Source: Flavobacteriales bacterium (GTDB lineage: Bacteria; Bacteroidota; Bacteroidia; Flavobacteriales_F; PHOS-HE28). Taken from it: a stretch of DNA of 64,000 nucleotides. The DNA is taken from contig JACJZI010000008.1 of the NCBI GenBank assembly GCA_020635655.1, positions 124,001 through 188,000 of the forward strand, written 5' to 3'. Below are positions 24,200 to 33,739 of this stretch, piece by piece. Below the pieces are notes generated by a model, which had not been told where the DNA came from, did no database searches, and worked only from the letters and a program-made list of their open reading frames with translations. The position numbers were made by a program, and so were the translations under genes. Each line of letters starts with the position of its first letter. Position 1 is the stretch's first letter.

Positions 24200-26043
24200 C
24201 GGCCGCGTTGCTTGGGCTTTCTACGGTACAGATGTTCGTCCGCGATCAGATCCGCCTCCAGCATGCGCTTCTCCAGGTCGGGCCGGCTGATGCTGTCGGT
24301 GAGATATTGTTCTATCAGGAGACTGGCGATCGGAGCGGCCCAGGTCCCGCCGAAACCGGAGTTCTCCACGTACACCGCGATGGCGATCCGTGGGTCCTCC
24401 ATCGGTGCGAAGCTCACGAACACGGCGTGGTCCTTGCCGTGCGGGTTCTCGGCGGTTCCCGTTTTGCCACAGACCGTGATGCCCGGGATGCGGGCCTGCC
24501 TTGCGGTGCCACCGGGTTCCTCCACCACCCGCCGCATGGCCTCTCGTACCAGCCCGAGATCGGGTCCTGGTGCCACGGTGTAATGTCGTTCCTCATGGTC
24601 ATGCACCAGGCTGTCGGCCCTGCCGATCGCGCGCACCACGTGGGGATCGACATACCATCCACCGTTGGCGATGATGCAGGCCATGTCGGCCATCTGCATG
24701 GGCACCGCCATCACTTCGCCCTGGCCGATGCTCAACGAATAGATCGTGCTGAACGCCCAGGAGCCTTTGCCATAGATCCTGTCATAGTAAGCCGCATCCG
24801 GGATGTTGCCACCTTTCGCCCCCGGGAGGTCGATGTTCGGACGTTGCCCGAATCCGAAGCTCATGATGTCCTTTCGCCATTGGTCCAGGTTGATCGCCGC
24901 GACCGTGAACCGGTCCCGCGGGTCGCCCTGTTCCATGATCCGCTTGAACACCATGTAGAAGTAGGGATTGCAGGAGTACTGGATCGCATGTTGGACGTCC
25001 TGCGCGTTGGGATGGTTGTGACAGCCGACGAGGGCCTTGTTGCAGGGGAACCCGGTGCGCGGTGTGATCACGCTGTCCTTCAATGCGACGAGGGCCTGGG
25101 CGATCTTGAAGATGGACCCGGGTGGATACTGCGCCTGCAAGGCACGGTCGAACAAGGGCTTCAACGTGTCGCGTTGCAGTTGCACATAATTCGTGTTGCG
25201 CACGCGGCCCACGAGCAGCTCCGGATCGTACGTCGGCGAGCTCACCAGGCACAGGACCTCCCCGGTCCGGGGTTCGATCGCGACGATGCTGCCCTTCTTG
25301 TTGCGCATCAATCGCTCGCCATAGGCCTGCATGCGCGCATCGATCGAGGTGTAGAGGTCCTTGCCGGCATAGGCCAGGGTGTCGTACAGGCCGTTCTTGT
25401 AAGGTCCCTGCACCTTGTTGTGCACGTCCACCACCACGTAGTTCACACCCCGTTTGCCGCGCAGCGCCTTCTCATAATGGGATTCCAGACCTCCGACGCC
25501 GATCACGTCCCCCGGCTTGTAATAGGGGTCCTCTTTCACTTTGCGCGCGTCCACTTCGCTCAGATAGCCCAGCAGATGTGCGGCGATGCGCTGTGGATAG
25601 GTACGCAGCGTCCGGCTCTGACCGTAGAACCCGGGGTATTTGAACAGGTGGACCGCGATCGTGGCATATTGGTCCGAGGGGATCTGCTTTTCGAAGACCG
25701 ACGGTTTATAGCTGGAGTAGGCCGTCGCTTCCTTCAGTCGACGCGCCACCTCGGGCACGGGCACGCCGACCAGCGTGGCGAACGCGGTCGTATCGAACGC
25801 GCGCACCTCGCGGGGTACAACCATGATGTCGTACACCGGCGTGTTGGCCACCAGCAAGGCACCGCGACGGTCGAAGATCAGTCCACGCGCGGGGTAGATG
25901 GTGACCTTGCGCTCGGAGATGTTCGCCGCTTCGGCCTTCCAGCGATCGTCCACCACCTGCACCCAGAACAGCCTGAGCACGAACACGATGGCGATGAAGA
26001 TCACTGCGGCGATCAACACGTATTTCCGCTCCTCGAAGTTCAT
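24196..26043 (-). CDS. mrdA: Penicillin-binding protein 2 (class B transpeptidase)
   Basis: 615 residues from ATG 26043, which overlaps mreD by ATGA; a longer frame start at 26091 would intrude into mreD. One membrane anchor (YVLIAAVIFIAIVFVLRLF) follows the start. The pedestal domain has YPARGLIFDRRGALLVANTP. The transpeptidase has the active-site SxxK in PPGSIFKIAQ, SxN in YSCNPYFY and the KTG triad in CGKTGTAENPHG. It crosslinks peptidoglycan during elongation as the partner of RodA. Confidence 0.97.
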   Translation of the reverse strand: MNFEERKYVLIAAVIFIAIVFVLRLFWVQVVDDRWKAEAANISERKVTIYPARGLIFDRRGALLVANTPVYDIMVVPREVRAFDTTAFATLVGVPVPEVARRLKEATAYSSYKPSVFEKQIPSDQYATIAVHLFKYPGFYGQSRTLRTYPQRIAAHLLGYLSEVDARKVKEDPYYKPGDVIGVGGLESHYEKALRGKRGVNYVVVDVHNKVQGPYKNGLYDTLAYAGKDLYTSIDARMQAYGERLMRNKKGSIVAIEPRTGEVLCLVSSPTYDPELLVGRVRNTNYVQLQRDTLKPLFDRALQAQYPPGSIFKIAQALVALKDSVITPRTGFPCNKALVGCHNHPNAQDVQHAIQYSCNPYFYMVFKRIMEQGDPRDRFTVAAINLDQWRKDIMSFGFGQRPNIDLPGAKGGNIPDAAYYDRIYGKGSWAFSTIYSLSIGQGEVMAVPMQMADMACIIANGGWYVDPHVVRAIGRADSLVHDHEERHYTVAPGPDLGLVREAMRRVVEEPGGTARQARIPGITVCGKTGTAENPHGKDHAVFVSFAPMEDPRIAIAVYVENSGFGGTWAAPIASLLIEQYLTDSISRPDLEKRMLEADLIADEHLYRRKPKQRGR

Positions 26044-26564
26044 GCGCGGCCGCGGGTCGGACGTCCGGTGAGGTATTGCGCGATCACGCAAAGGACCAGG
26101 GTGAGCAGCGCGCTCAGTACCGCCCTTGAAAGCGTGGAGAACGCCCGATCGAAGCGGTGCAGTTCGAAGAAGAAGAGCCAGAGATGATGCACGAGGATGA
26201 GCGGGCCCATGTAGGTCAGCATCCAGGTCAGGCCCATGTGGTGCACCGTTGGGCGCATGCCGAACTCGTAGCCTTCACGTGGGGCAATGAGGTTCAGCCA
26301 GTAGGGCCGCAGGAAGGTCATCAACAGACAGGCCGATGCGTGCATCCCTGGCGTGTTCGCGAACAGGTCCAGGACGGCTCCCGTCAGGGTGCCGAGCAGG
26401 AGCATGGCCCAGGACGGCAGATCGAACGGCAGCATGAGCAGGAACAGCACATACAGCAATGGCACCATCATGCCATTGAACAGCACGAGGTGGTCCAACA
26501 CCAACACCTGAAGGGCGATGAGCACGACGGCGCGTACGATATGTTCCAGCAGGTTGCCGATCAT
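26040..26564 (-). CDS. mreD: Rod shape-determining protein MreD
   Basis: 174 residues with five to six hydrophobic segments (VVLIALQVLVLDHLVLF, LLYVLFLLMLPFDLP, MLLLGTLTGAVLDLF, MLTYMGPLILVHHLW, LTLVLCVIAQYL). MreD is an inner-membrane member of the elongasome. Overlaps both neighbours by four bases (mreC upstream, mrdA downstream), so the three are translationally linked. Confidence 0.93.
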   Translation of the reverse strand: MIGNLLEHIVRAVVLIALQVLVLDHLVLFNGMMVPLLYVLFLLMLPFDLPSWAMLLLGTLTGAVLDLFANTPGMHASACLLMTFLRPYWLNLIAPREGYEFGMRPTVHHMGLTWMLTYMGPLILVHHLWLFFFELHRFDRAFSTLSRAVLSALLTLVLCVIAQYLTGRPTRGRA

Positions 26565-27391
26565 GGCATGTCCGCACTGTGGTCCAGACTGTCCAGTTCC
26601 GCGCGGAACAGGTCGCGCACGATCTTCACGGGACCGTCACGGGTCAGGTCCTCGGCCAATCGGATGGTGATCGTATGGTAGTTCGATCCCGGGGCGTCGG
26701 TCACATCGATCACTACGCCCACCGGCACACCACTGGGAAAGATGCCGTCGTTCCCACGGGTCACCACGGTATCTCCAGGCCGGACCGGAGCATGCTTGGC
26801 GATGTCCACCACAGATGCCGTCCGCGGGTCGCCCGTATCCCATTGCAACAGACCGCGGTGCCCGGTCCGCTCGATCAGCACGCTGGTGTTCCAGTCGGGG
26901 TCGAGCACGCTCAAGGCGACACTGAAGTGTGGTCCGACCTTCGTCACAACGCCCGCGATGCCATCCACCCCCACCACCCCCATATCCGGGGCCACGCCCA
27001 CCAGCGACCCCTTGTCCAGTGTCAGTGAGTTCCGTTGGCGGTGGGAAGTGCCGTTGATCACATGGGCGGCCAGGTAGGTATAGCGCTGCTGGTGGAGCGT
27101 GTCATCGATGCGCACCCATTTCTCGGCGACCGGCACATAGGCATGTTGGTCAAGGTCCTTCAAGCGGGCGTTCTCCAGGGACAAACGTTCGTTCACCTCC
27201 CTGAGGTCGGCGTAGGAGGTGATGGCGTTCCGCCAGCTGTAGATACCCCCGACCAGATCGCTCGCTGAACGGAGCGCAGAGGCCTTGTGATGCTCGTTGC
27301 CCGTGATGGACCAGGCCACGCACAGGCCCATCAACAGCAGAAAGAACAGCGTATTGCGGATGCGGAACAGAAAACGGAACAAGTCCCTCAT
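26561..27391 (-). CDS. mreC: Rod shape-determining protein MreC
   Basis: 276 residues. An N-terminal membrane anchor (LFFLLLMGLCVAWSI) is followed by a coiled-coil region around SYADLREVNERLSLENARLKD and a C-terminal beta-barrel domain (LTLDKGSLVGVAPDMGVV, VVTRGNDGIFPSGVPVGVV). MreC links the cytoskeleton to PBP2 in the periplasm. It starts 63 bases after mreB, without a clear promoter. Confidence 0.96.
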   Translation of the reverse strand: MRDLFRFLFRIRNTLFFLLLMGLCVAWSITGNEHHKASALRSASDLVGGIYSWRNAITSYADLREVNERLSLENARLKDLDQHAYVPVAEKWVRIDDTLHQQRYTYLAAHVINGTSHRQRNSLTLDKGSLVGVAPDMGVVGVDGIAGVVTKVGPHFSVALSVLDPDWNTSVLIERTGHRGLLQWDTGDPRTASVVDIAKHAPVRPGDTVVTRGNDGIFPSGVPVGVVIDVTDAPGSNYHTITIRLAEDLTRDGPVKIVRDLFRAELDSLDHSADMP

Positions 27392-27454
27392 CGCGCGGTC
27401 ATCGAAGGTCCGTCACTTCCGCCGATCGGCGCGGGAACGATGCATGCACCGTTC

Positions 27455-28480
27455 CTATTCACGCATCAGGAATTGGAAGCGGTCGATGTTCTTCAAGGCG
27501 ATCCCGGTGCCGCGTGCGACGGCGCGCAGCGGGTCCTCGCTCACATGCACGGGAAGCTTGGTCTTGATGCTGATCCGCTTGTCCAGTCCGCGAAGCAGTG
27601 CGCCGCCACCGGCCATGTAGATGCCGGTCTTGTAGATGTCCGCGCTCAGTTCCGGTGGGGTGGCCTCCAGGGCGCTCAGGATGGCCTCCTCGATCTTGCT
27701 GATCGACTTGTCCAGGGCCTGTGCGATCTCGCTGTAGGTCACCGTGATCTCCTTCGGGATGCCGGTCATCAGGTCGCGACCGCGCACGGCATAATCCGCC
27801 GGTGGCTCATCCAATTCGGTCATCGCCGCGCCCACCTCGATCTTGATGGTCTCGGCGGTGCGTTCGCCCACCAGGATGTTGTGCTGCCGGCGCATGTACT
27901 CTTCGATGTCCTGCGTGAACTCATCGCCCGCCACGCGGATGTTCTTGTCGCAAACGATGCCGCCCAGGGCGATCACGGCGATCTCCGAAGTGCCACCGCC
28001 GATGTCGATGATCATGTTGCCCATCGGCTCTTCAACGTCCACACCGATGCCGATCGCTGCGGCCATGGGTTCGTGGATCAGGTACACCTCCTTGGCCCCG
28101 GCGTGCTCGGCACTGTCGCGCACGGCACGCTTCTCCACTTCCGTGATGCCACTGGGGATGCAGATCACCATGCGCAGGTTGGGTGCGAAGAGCTGCCGGC
28201 CCGGCTTGATCATCTTGATCATGCCCTTGATCATGTCCTCGGCCGCCTGGAAGTCGGCGATCACACCGTCCTTCAGCGGACGCACCGTCTTGATGTTCTC
28301 GTGCGTCTTGCCGTGCATCTGCTGGGCCTGGCGACCGATCGCGATCACCTTGCCCGTGGCCCGGTCCTTTGCGACGATGCTGGGCTCGTCGACCACCACC
28401 TTGTCGTTGTAGATGATCAGGGTGTTGGCCGTGCCCAGGTCGATCGCGATCTCTTGGGTGAAGAAGTTCAGGAGGCCCAT
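27455..28480 (-). CDS. mreB: Rod shape-determining protein MreB (actin homologue)
   Basis: 341 residues, normal length. Actin-fold nucleotide motifs: EIAIDLGTANTLIIY (phosphate 1), IDIGGGTSEIAVIAL (phosphate 2) and GIYMAGGGALLRGLD (adenosine). MreB filaments guide the elongation machinery. It follows purH by nine bases and leads mreCD-mrdA-rodA. Confidence 0.98.
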   Translation of the reverse strand: MGLLNFFTQEIAIDLGTANTLIIYNDKVVVDEPSIVAKDRATGKVIAIGRQAQQMHGKTHENIKTVRPLKDGVIADFQAAEDMIKGMIKMIKPGRQLFAPNLRMVICIPSGITEVEKRAVRDSAEHAGAKEVYLIHEPMAAAIGIGVDVEEPMGNMIIDIGGGTSEIAVIALGGIVCDKNIRVAGDEFTQDIEEYMRRQHNILVGERTAETIKIEVGAAMTELDEPPADYAVRGRDLMTGIPKEITVTYSEIAQALDKSISKIEEAILSALEATPPELSADIYKTGIYMAGGGALLRGLDKRISIKTKLPVHVSEDPLRAVARGTGIALKNIDRFQFLMRE

Positions 28481-28489
28481 GCGGATGGA

Positions 28490-29995
28490 TCAGTGTTTGA
28501 AGTGTCGATGGCCGGTCAGGACCATGGCCGTGCCCCGGGCGTCGCAGGCATCGATGCTCTCCTGGTCGCGGATGCTTCCGCCCGGCTGCACGATCGCTGA
28601 TACGCCGGCATCGGCCGCGATGTTCACGCAGTCGGGGAAGGGGAAGAAGGCATCGCTGGCCATCACCGCGCCGTGCAGGTCGAAGCCGAACTTGCGCGCC
28701 TTGGCGATGGCCTGCTCCAGGGCGTCCACGCGGCTGGTCTGCCCGGTGCCGCTGGCCAGCAGTTGCAGGCCCTTGGCCAGGGCGATGGCGTTGCTCTTGG
28801 TGTGCTTCACCAGGATGTTCGCGAAGGTCAGGTCGTCCAGTTGCTCCGCGGCCGGTCGGACCTTGGTCACCGGCTTCATCTCGGCGCCGCGGACGAGCAC
28901 CCTGTCGGCGCCCTGTTCCAAGGTCCCGTTCAACGCCGTGCGTTGTTTTCGGGCCGGTATGCTCGTGGCCGTGCGCACGAGGATGATCCGGTTCTTCTTC
29001 TTGCGGAGCACTTCCAAGGCGTCATCGGCATAGCCGGGCGCCACGATGATCTCGAAGAAGATCGTGTCGATCGCCTCGGCGGTGGCCCTGTCGATGGGGG
29101 CAGTGGTCACCAGGATGCCCCCGAACGCGGACACGGGATCCCCGGCCAGTGCGGCCTCCCAGGCCTCTTTCAATGTGGGACGGACGGCCGCCCCGCAGGC
29201 GTTGTTGTGCTTGATCACCGCGAAGGGCACGCCCTCCAGGGTCGCCAGGTCGTCGATCAGCTCCAGCGCCGCGTCGAGGTCGAGCAGGTTGTTGTAGCTC
29301 AGTTCCTTGCCGTGCAGCTGCGCGAAAAGGGCGTCGAGATCGCCCCGGAAAACGGCCTTCTGGTGGGGATTCTCTCCATACCGGAGCACGTGTTCGGATC
29401 GTCCACCATCGAACCAGCCATGGATCGCTCCGTCATAGCGGCTGCTCACCTCGAACGCGGCGGCCGCCAGGGCCTTCCGTTCGGCAAGGGTCGTGGATCC
29501 CTCCTGCTCCTTCAGGATGCGCAGCAGTTCGGGGTAGTGCCGTTGTTCGGGCACGATCACCACGTCGCTGAAGTTCTTGGCGGCCGCACGGATCAAGGCG
29601 ATGCCGCCGATGTCGATCTTCTCGATGATCTCCGCCTCGGTGCCACCAGCCGCGACCGTCGCCTCGAAGGGGTAGAGGTCCACCACCACCAGATCGATGG
29701 GCGGGATGGCGTACTCCTCCAGTTGGGCCACGTCACTGTCCCGTTCCCTGCGGCCGAGGATCCCGCCGAACACCTTGGGATGCAGCGTCTTCACGCGCCC
29801 ACCAAGGATGCTGGGATAGCTCGTGAGGTCCTCCACCGGGACCACTGGAACGCCCTGCTCCTCGATGAACGTGCGCGTGCCTCCGGTGGAGTACATGGTC
29901 ACCCCGAGGCGGTGCAGTTCCCGGACGATCGGACCGAGCCCGTCCTTGTGGAACACCGAGATGAGCGCGCTCTGGATGCGCTTGTGATCGATCAA
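28490..29995 (-). CDS. purH: Bifunctional IMP cyclohydrolase / AICAR formyltransferase
   Basis: 501 residues from TTG 29995 (MIDHKRIQSALISVF in family terms). The frame extends to an ATG at 30049, but the likely promoter TAAACTTG at 30019-30026 lies inside that extension and the conserved N-terminus begins at KRIQSALISVF. The N-terminal cyclohydrolase/MGS domain has YSTGGTRTFIEEQG and GGRVKTLHPKVFGGIL. The C-terminal formyltransferase has RYGENPHQKAVF, VIKHNNACGAA, DPVSAFGGI and a closing GGSIRDQESIDA. It performs the last two steps of IMP synthesis. It is the first gene before mreB. Confidence 0.95.
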   Translation of the reverse strand: MIDHKRIQSALISVFHKDGLGPIVRELHRLGVTMYSTGGTRTFIEEQGVPVVPVEDLTSYPSILGGRVKTLHPKVFGGILGRRERDSDVAQLEEYAIPPIDLVVVDLYPFEATVAAGGTEAEIIEKIDIGGIALIRAAAKNFSDVVIVPEQRHYPELLRILKEQEGSTTLAERKALAAAAFEVSSRYDGAIHGWFDGGRSEHVLRYGENPHQKAVFRGDLDALFAQLHGKELSYNNLLDLDAALELIDDLATLEGVPFAVIKHNNACGAAVRPTLKEAWEAALAGDPVSAFGGILVTTAPIDRATAEAIDTIFFEIIVAPGYADDALEVLRKKKNRIILVRTATSIPARKQRTALNGTLEQGADRVLVRGAEMKPVTKVRPAAEQLDDLTFANILVKHTKSNAIALAKGLQLLASGTGQTSRVDALEQAIAKARKFGFDLHGAVMASDAFFPFPDCVNIAADAGVSAIVQPGGSIRDQESIDACDARGTAMVLTGHRHFKH

Positions 29996-30018
29996 CTTCC
30001 CGTCCGTGTTGGCAGGGG

Positions 30019-30026
30019 CAAGTTTA
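30019..30026 (-). promoter_or_regulatory. purH promoter element (TAAACTTG)
   Basis: One mismatch from TAnnTTTG; 23 bases before the proposed TTG start of purH. It may drive the whole purH-mre operon. Confidence 0.45.
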
Positions 30027-30114
30027 CGACCCGGAAAAGCCCGATCCATGCGGCCTGTGGGCCATTTGCGCGGATCTTACCAACAACGTTCCCCACGATG
30101 GCGCCATGGCGCGA

Positions 30115-30798
30115 TCAGAAGCGCAGCCCCACGCCCAGATGGATGGTGAGCAGGTCCGTCCCTGACTCCCGTGCCACATAGTCGATGTGCCCGTCGCTGT
30201 CGATGGTGATGCTGGTGGGTTCCACGTACCGCGCCCGGCCGCCTTTGAAGCGCTCGAACCGCCCTTCAACATAGAGCAGGGGGGTGATCCCCACCAGGAC
30301 CCCGGCCGCCCATCCGTAGCTGAAGGCCGTGCCGCGCAGGATATTGTCCTCACGCAGTGGGCCGTTCACGCCGTCCACGGTCAGCTGGCTGTTGGTGGTG
30401 AAGCTGCGGAGGCCGATCAGTCCATCGAGATAGGGGCTCACCTTGCCTTTCAGTGGGGCCAGTCGTGCCAAAGCGTGGTAGCCGTTCATGCGGCTGCGAA
30501 CGCGGAGGTCGCCACTGGTCACGGTCACATATTGCTCATCCACCGCCACCACGCCCTGTCTGCCGCCCAGGTAGGAACGGTCGTACTGGAAACCCGTTGC
30601 CAGCGGAAGGCCCTTGAGCGGTACGGCGAGGTTCAGGCCGAAACCGCCGATCGTTCGTCCGTATGCCGCGTCGAATTCACCGAGCGGCATGCCGATGCGC
30701 AGGCCACCACTCAAGGTGTAGCGGCCCTTTTGGCCGAGCTGGGCTTGCATCGGCAACACCAGGACCAGCGCAAGGATCAGAAGGAAGGGGCGTCGCAT
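30115..30798 (-). CDS. Small outer-membrane beta-barrel protein, function unknown
   Basis: 227 residues. Signal peptide MRRPFLLILALVLVLPMQAQ. The mature part consists of amphipathic strands (RYTLSGGLRIGMPLGEF, FGLNLAVPLKGLPLATGFQY, AGVLVGITPLLYVEGRFE) and ends LGVGLRF, with a C-terminal Phe as in outer-membrane barrels. Likely eight to ten strands. I cannot assign a function. Its promoter was not recognised; it stands upstream of purH on the same strand. Confidence 0.75.
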   Translation of the reverse strand: MRRPFLLILALVLVLPMQAQLGQKGRYTLSGGLRIGMPLGEFDAAYGRTIGGFGLNLAVPLKGLPLATGFQYDRSYLGGRQGVVAVDEQYVTVTSGDLRVRSRMNGYHALARLAPLKGKVSPYLDGLIGLRSFTTNSQLTVDGVNGPLREDNILRGTAFSYGWAAGVLVGITPLLYVEGRFERFKGGRARYVEPTSITIDSDGHIDYVARESGTDLLTIHLGVGLRF

Positions 30799-30846
30799 GG
30801 GAGCCGTTTTGCAGGTGCGGGGCCAACTTCCATGCCGATCGCGGGA

Positions 30847-30854
30847 TACCTTGC
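30847..30854 (+). promoter_or_regulatory. Candidate -7 promoter element (TACCTTGC)
   Basis: Ends four bases before the ATG at 30859 and is two mismatches from TAnnTTTG. It supports the shorter start for the YqaA-like gene. Confidence 0.35.
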
Positions 30855-30858
30855 CGCC

Positions 30859-31308
30859 ATGGAGCTCGGACCAGCCTGGCAGGACCTCGGTTTACCCGGT
30901 CTGTTCCTGGCCTCCTTCCTCGCGGCCACCATCCTCCCGTTCAGTTCCGAGGCCCTGCTGGCCGCGATGGAGTTGGGCCCGTGGAGCCCCTGGTCCCTTT
31001 GGGCATGCGCCAGCTTGGGCAATACCCTGGGCGGGCTCAGCAGCTATGGTCTTGGACGCCTCGGAAACGGGCGAAGGATCGGGGGCTGGCTGGGGGCTTC
31101 GCCCGAGCAGGCGGACCGCGTGGCCGGACGTGTGCAACGTTGGGGCAGTTGGTCGGCCTTGTTGTGCTGGTTGCCCGTGGTCGGCGACCCGATCGCGATC
31201 GCGCTCGGCCTCTTCCGAAGTCCCCTGTTGCCCGTTTCGCTGATGATGTTCATCGGCAAGGCCGCACGCTATGCCCTCGTGCTGGGTGCGATGCAGGCGA
31301 TCCTGTAG
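30859..31308 (+). CDS. YqaA/DedA-type small membrane protein
   Basis: 149 residues from ATG 30859; ATG 30832 gives nine more. Hydrophobic segments at LPGLFLASFLAATILPF, LLAAMELGPWSPWSLWACASLG and LPVSLMMFIGKAARYALVLG. The motif FLAATILPFSSEALL and GNTLGGLSSYGLGR, with a conserved GD in LPVVGDPIAIALGLF, fit the YqaA branch of the DedA/SNARE-associated superfamily, which may handle lipid flipping. It overlaps nothing on the plus strand and stands alone. Confidence 0.85.
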   Translation: MELGPAWQDLGLPGLFLASFLAATILPFSSEALLAAMELGPWSPWSLWACASLGNTLGGLSSYGLGRLGNGRRIGGWLGASPEQADRVAGRVQRWGSWSALLCWLPVVGDPIAIALGLFRSPLLPVSLMMFIGKAARYALVLGAMQAIL

Positions 31309-31342
31309 CGCCCAAGGGCCCTCGTCGGAGCGTGGCCGAGTG

Positions 31343-33736
31343 CTAGAACCCCACCCTCACCCCGCCCATCACGTTCAACGGCGCCTGGGGGTATAGCCCG
31401 ACCAGTTCTTCGCGGGAACCGTCGCTGATGTAGCTGTAGCTCCAGCCGTTGCTCTCGTATTGTTCGTTCAGCAGGTTGCGTACGGTGAGAATGAGGGAAA
31501 TGTGGGGCAATGAGGGCAATGAGCGCAATGGGGTCAATGAGATGTTCAGGCGGAGGTCGTTCACCAGGTAGGCGTCGAGCTGGCGGGTAGCGCTGCCGCT
31601 GTTGTCCAGGTATTGCGCACCCACGTACTTGGTCACCAGCGTGAGGTCCGCCCGCCCCCTGCCTTCCTTGTTCCATAGGGTGAAGCCCAGTTCGCTGGCG
31701 GCGATCAGGTCCGGACTGAAGGCGATCGGGGTGTTGGCATAGGTGAAGACCTGCTGCCCGCCGTTGTCCCAGTCGTCGACGTATTCGGTGAGGTCGATGA
31801 TGCGGTTCCGGCTGTAGGTGGCGTTGCCCTGCCACAGCAGCCAGCTGGTGAGCCGCGCCGCCCAGGTAAGCTCGATGCCCGCGCGATAGCTCCGCGGCAC
31901 GTTGGTGCGGATCGCCGCGCCCACTTCGTTCAGTTCGCCGGTGAGCACGAGCTGATCGGTGTAGTCCATGTAGTAGCCGTTGACGCCCAGGACCAGACGA
32001 CCGGAACGGCGTTGGTAGCCGGCCTCGTAGTCGACAAGTCGCTCGCTGGTGGGACGGCTCTGCGGGGTGCTCTCGGTGAAGTCGTCGCGGTTGGGTTCGC
32101 GGTCGGCCACGCCGACGCTCGCATACACGCGGCCGCCTTCATGCACGCGCCAGTCCACCCCGGCTTTGGGGTTGAAGAAGGTGAAGGCGACGTCCTGCGT
32201 CACGCTTTGCAGGTCGTTGTCGTAGCCGAGGAAACTGTAGTCCACCCAGCGCAGTTGCGCATCGCCGAACAGCTCCACCTTCCGGCCGACGGCATGGGTC
32301 AGTTTGGCAAAGACGTTCGCGTCGGTCTTGTCCGCGTCATTGTCGTAGTAGCGCTGGCGGATCTCCGAGTCGCCCGCGAAGCGCGACCAGATCACCTCGC
32401 CGTAGTGGGAGCCGGAATAGTCGCTGAAGCTGCCGCCGAGGATCGCCTGGTGCGCCCCCGAGCCGTAGGTCGCCGAAGCGTTCACGCCCTGCAGCGTGTT
32501 GTCCAGCCATTGCCGCTGGACCAGGTCGCTGGTCGCGATGGTGTCGCCGCCGATCACCTGCGTGTTGATGCCGAAGTCGCCCAGCGAAGCATCGTCCTCG
32601 TAGCTCTCGTAGTAGCCCGCGCCGTCCACGCGGAAGCCGGTGATGTTCAGCGTGACGTGCCTGCCGATCTGCCGATCGAACAGCAACTGGTAATGCGTCT
32701 GCGTGTAATCGTCGACCTCATTGTCGTAGGTATAGGGGTTGTAAGTCCTGTTGGTGTCGATCACCTCGCGCGGCACACCGGCCCAGGCCTGGTAGGTCCT
32801 TTCGTGCCCCTTGAAGGTGATGAAGCGCACGCTGGTCCGCTTGCCGGTCCACGCCCCCTGCAGGAAGTAGCTCTTCAGGTCGGCGGTGGCGCGGTCGATG
32901 TAGCCGTCGCTGGTGATCGAGCTGAGGCGGCCATCGAGGCTGAGCCCGCTCCTGGTGCGTCCCGTGCCGAAGCGCGTCATGTAGTGCTGCGTGTTGTACG
33001 AGCCGACATAGGCGCTCACCTCGCCGAAGGGATCCTCCGCCACGGGCCGTGTGCGCAGGTCGATGCTGGCACCGAACGCGCCGGGACCGTTGGTGCTGGT
33101 GCCCACGCCGCGCTGCACCGAGATGTCCTCCACGCTGCTGGCGAAGTCGGGCAAGTCCACGAAGAAGGTGCCCTGGCTTTCCGCATCGTTGAAGGGCACG
33201 CCGTTGAGGGTGACATTGATGCGCGTGGCGTCGGTGCCGCGGATGCGCAGGCCGGTGTAGCCGATGCCGGTGCCGGCGTCCGTGGTGGTCACCACGCTGG
33301 GCTGCAGGTCCAGCAGCAGCGGCAGGTCCACGCCGGTGTTGGTGCGCTCCAGTTCCTCCCGCGTCACGGTGCTGTGGGCCACGGGCGTGCGGTCCGCGGG
33401 GCGCACGGCGGTGACCTCCGCCTCGTGCATCAGGTAGGCGTGCGCGTGCAGCCGCAGGTCGATCGTGTTGAGGCCTTCCACGAGGGTGATCGTGCTGTCG
33501 ATGGGCGTGTAGCCGATGTGGCTCACACGCAGGCGCACGCTCCCCGGGCGCAGGCCGGTGATCCGGTAGTGGCCGTGCGTATCCGTGGTGGCCCCGAAGG
33601 CCTGCTCTCCGATCACCACGTTCACGCCGGGCAGGCTGTCGTTGGTGGTGCTGGTGATGGTGCCGGCGATGCGTGTCTGCGCCAGGAGCGTCGGTGCAGC
33701 GCCGATCAGCAAAGCGACAAGGAAATGGTGCTTCAT
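31343..33736 (-). CDS. TonB-dependent receptor under TPP-riboswitch control, probable thiamine uptake
   Basis: 797 residues. Signal peptide ends near APTLLAQ, followed by a CarboxypepD_reg-like domain (IAGTITSTTNDSLPGVNVVIG) and the plug (VDLPLLLDLQPSVVTTTDAG, GLRIRGTDATRINVTLNGVP). A 22-strand barrel follows and the end is LNVMGGVRVGF with terminal Phe. The TPP riboswitch directly upstream points to thiamine or a thiamine precursor as ligand; Bacteroidota TPP-controlled receptors of this kind have been proposed for thiamine (OMR1). Near the C-terminus an in-frame repeat encodes LRSLPSLP. The ATG lies seven bases after GGAGG, which the riboswitch hairpin can hide. Confidence 0.92.
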   Translation of the reverse strand: MKHHFLVALLIGAAPTLLAQTRIAGTITSTTNDSLPGVNVVIGEQAFGATTDTHGHYRITGLRPGSVRLRVSHIGYTPIDSTITLVEGLNTIDLRLHAHAYLMHEAEVTAVRPADRTPVAHSTVTREELERTNTGVDLPLLLDLQPSVVTTTDAGTGIGYTGLRIRGTDATRINVTLNGVPFNDAESQGTFFVDLPDFASSVEDISVQRGVGTSTNGPGAFGASIDLRTRPVAEDPFGEVSAYVGSYNTQHYMTRFGTGRTRSGLSLDGRLSSITSDGYIDRATADLKSYFLQGAWTGKRTSVRFITFKGHERTYQAWAGVPREVIDTNRTYNPYTYDNEVDDYTQTHYQLLFDRQIGRHVTLNITGFRVDGAGYYESYEDDASLGDFGINTQVIGGDTIATSDLVQRQWLDNTLQGVNASATYGSGAHQAILGGSFSDYSGSHYGEVIWSRFAGDSEIRQRYYDNDADKTDANVFAKLTHAVGRKVELFGDAQLRWVDYSFLGYDNDLQSVTQDVAFTFFNPKAGVDWRVHEGGRVYASVGVADREPNRDDFTESTPQSRPTSERLVDYEAGYQRRSGRLVLGVNGYYMDYTDQLVLTGELNEVGAAIRTNVPRSYRAGIELTWAARLTSWLLWQGNATYSRNRIIDLTEYVDDWDNGGQQVFTYANTPIAFSPDLIAASELGFTLWNKEGRGRADLTLVTKYVGAQYLDNSGSATRQLDAYLVNDLRLNISLTPLRSLPSLPHISLILTVRNLLNEQYESNGWSYSYISDGSREELVGLYPQAPLNVMGGVRVGF
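31508..31544 (-). repeat. In-frame approximately 10-base repeats inside the TonB receptor gene
   Basis: On the plus strand CAATGAGGG, CAATGAGCG, CAATGGGGT and CAATGAGAT follow one another about every ten bases. They encode the serine/leucine-rich stretch LRSLPSLP in a loop between late barrel strands. This looks like a local repeat expansion that keeps the frame. Confidence 0.6.
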
Positions 33737-33739
33737 GGT

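Noticed and set aside
24208..26187. Long plus-strand open frame opposite mrdA
   Set aside because: mrdA has all transpeptidase motifs; this frame is an antisense shadow.
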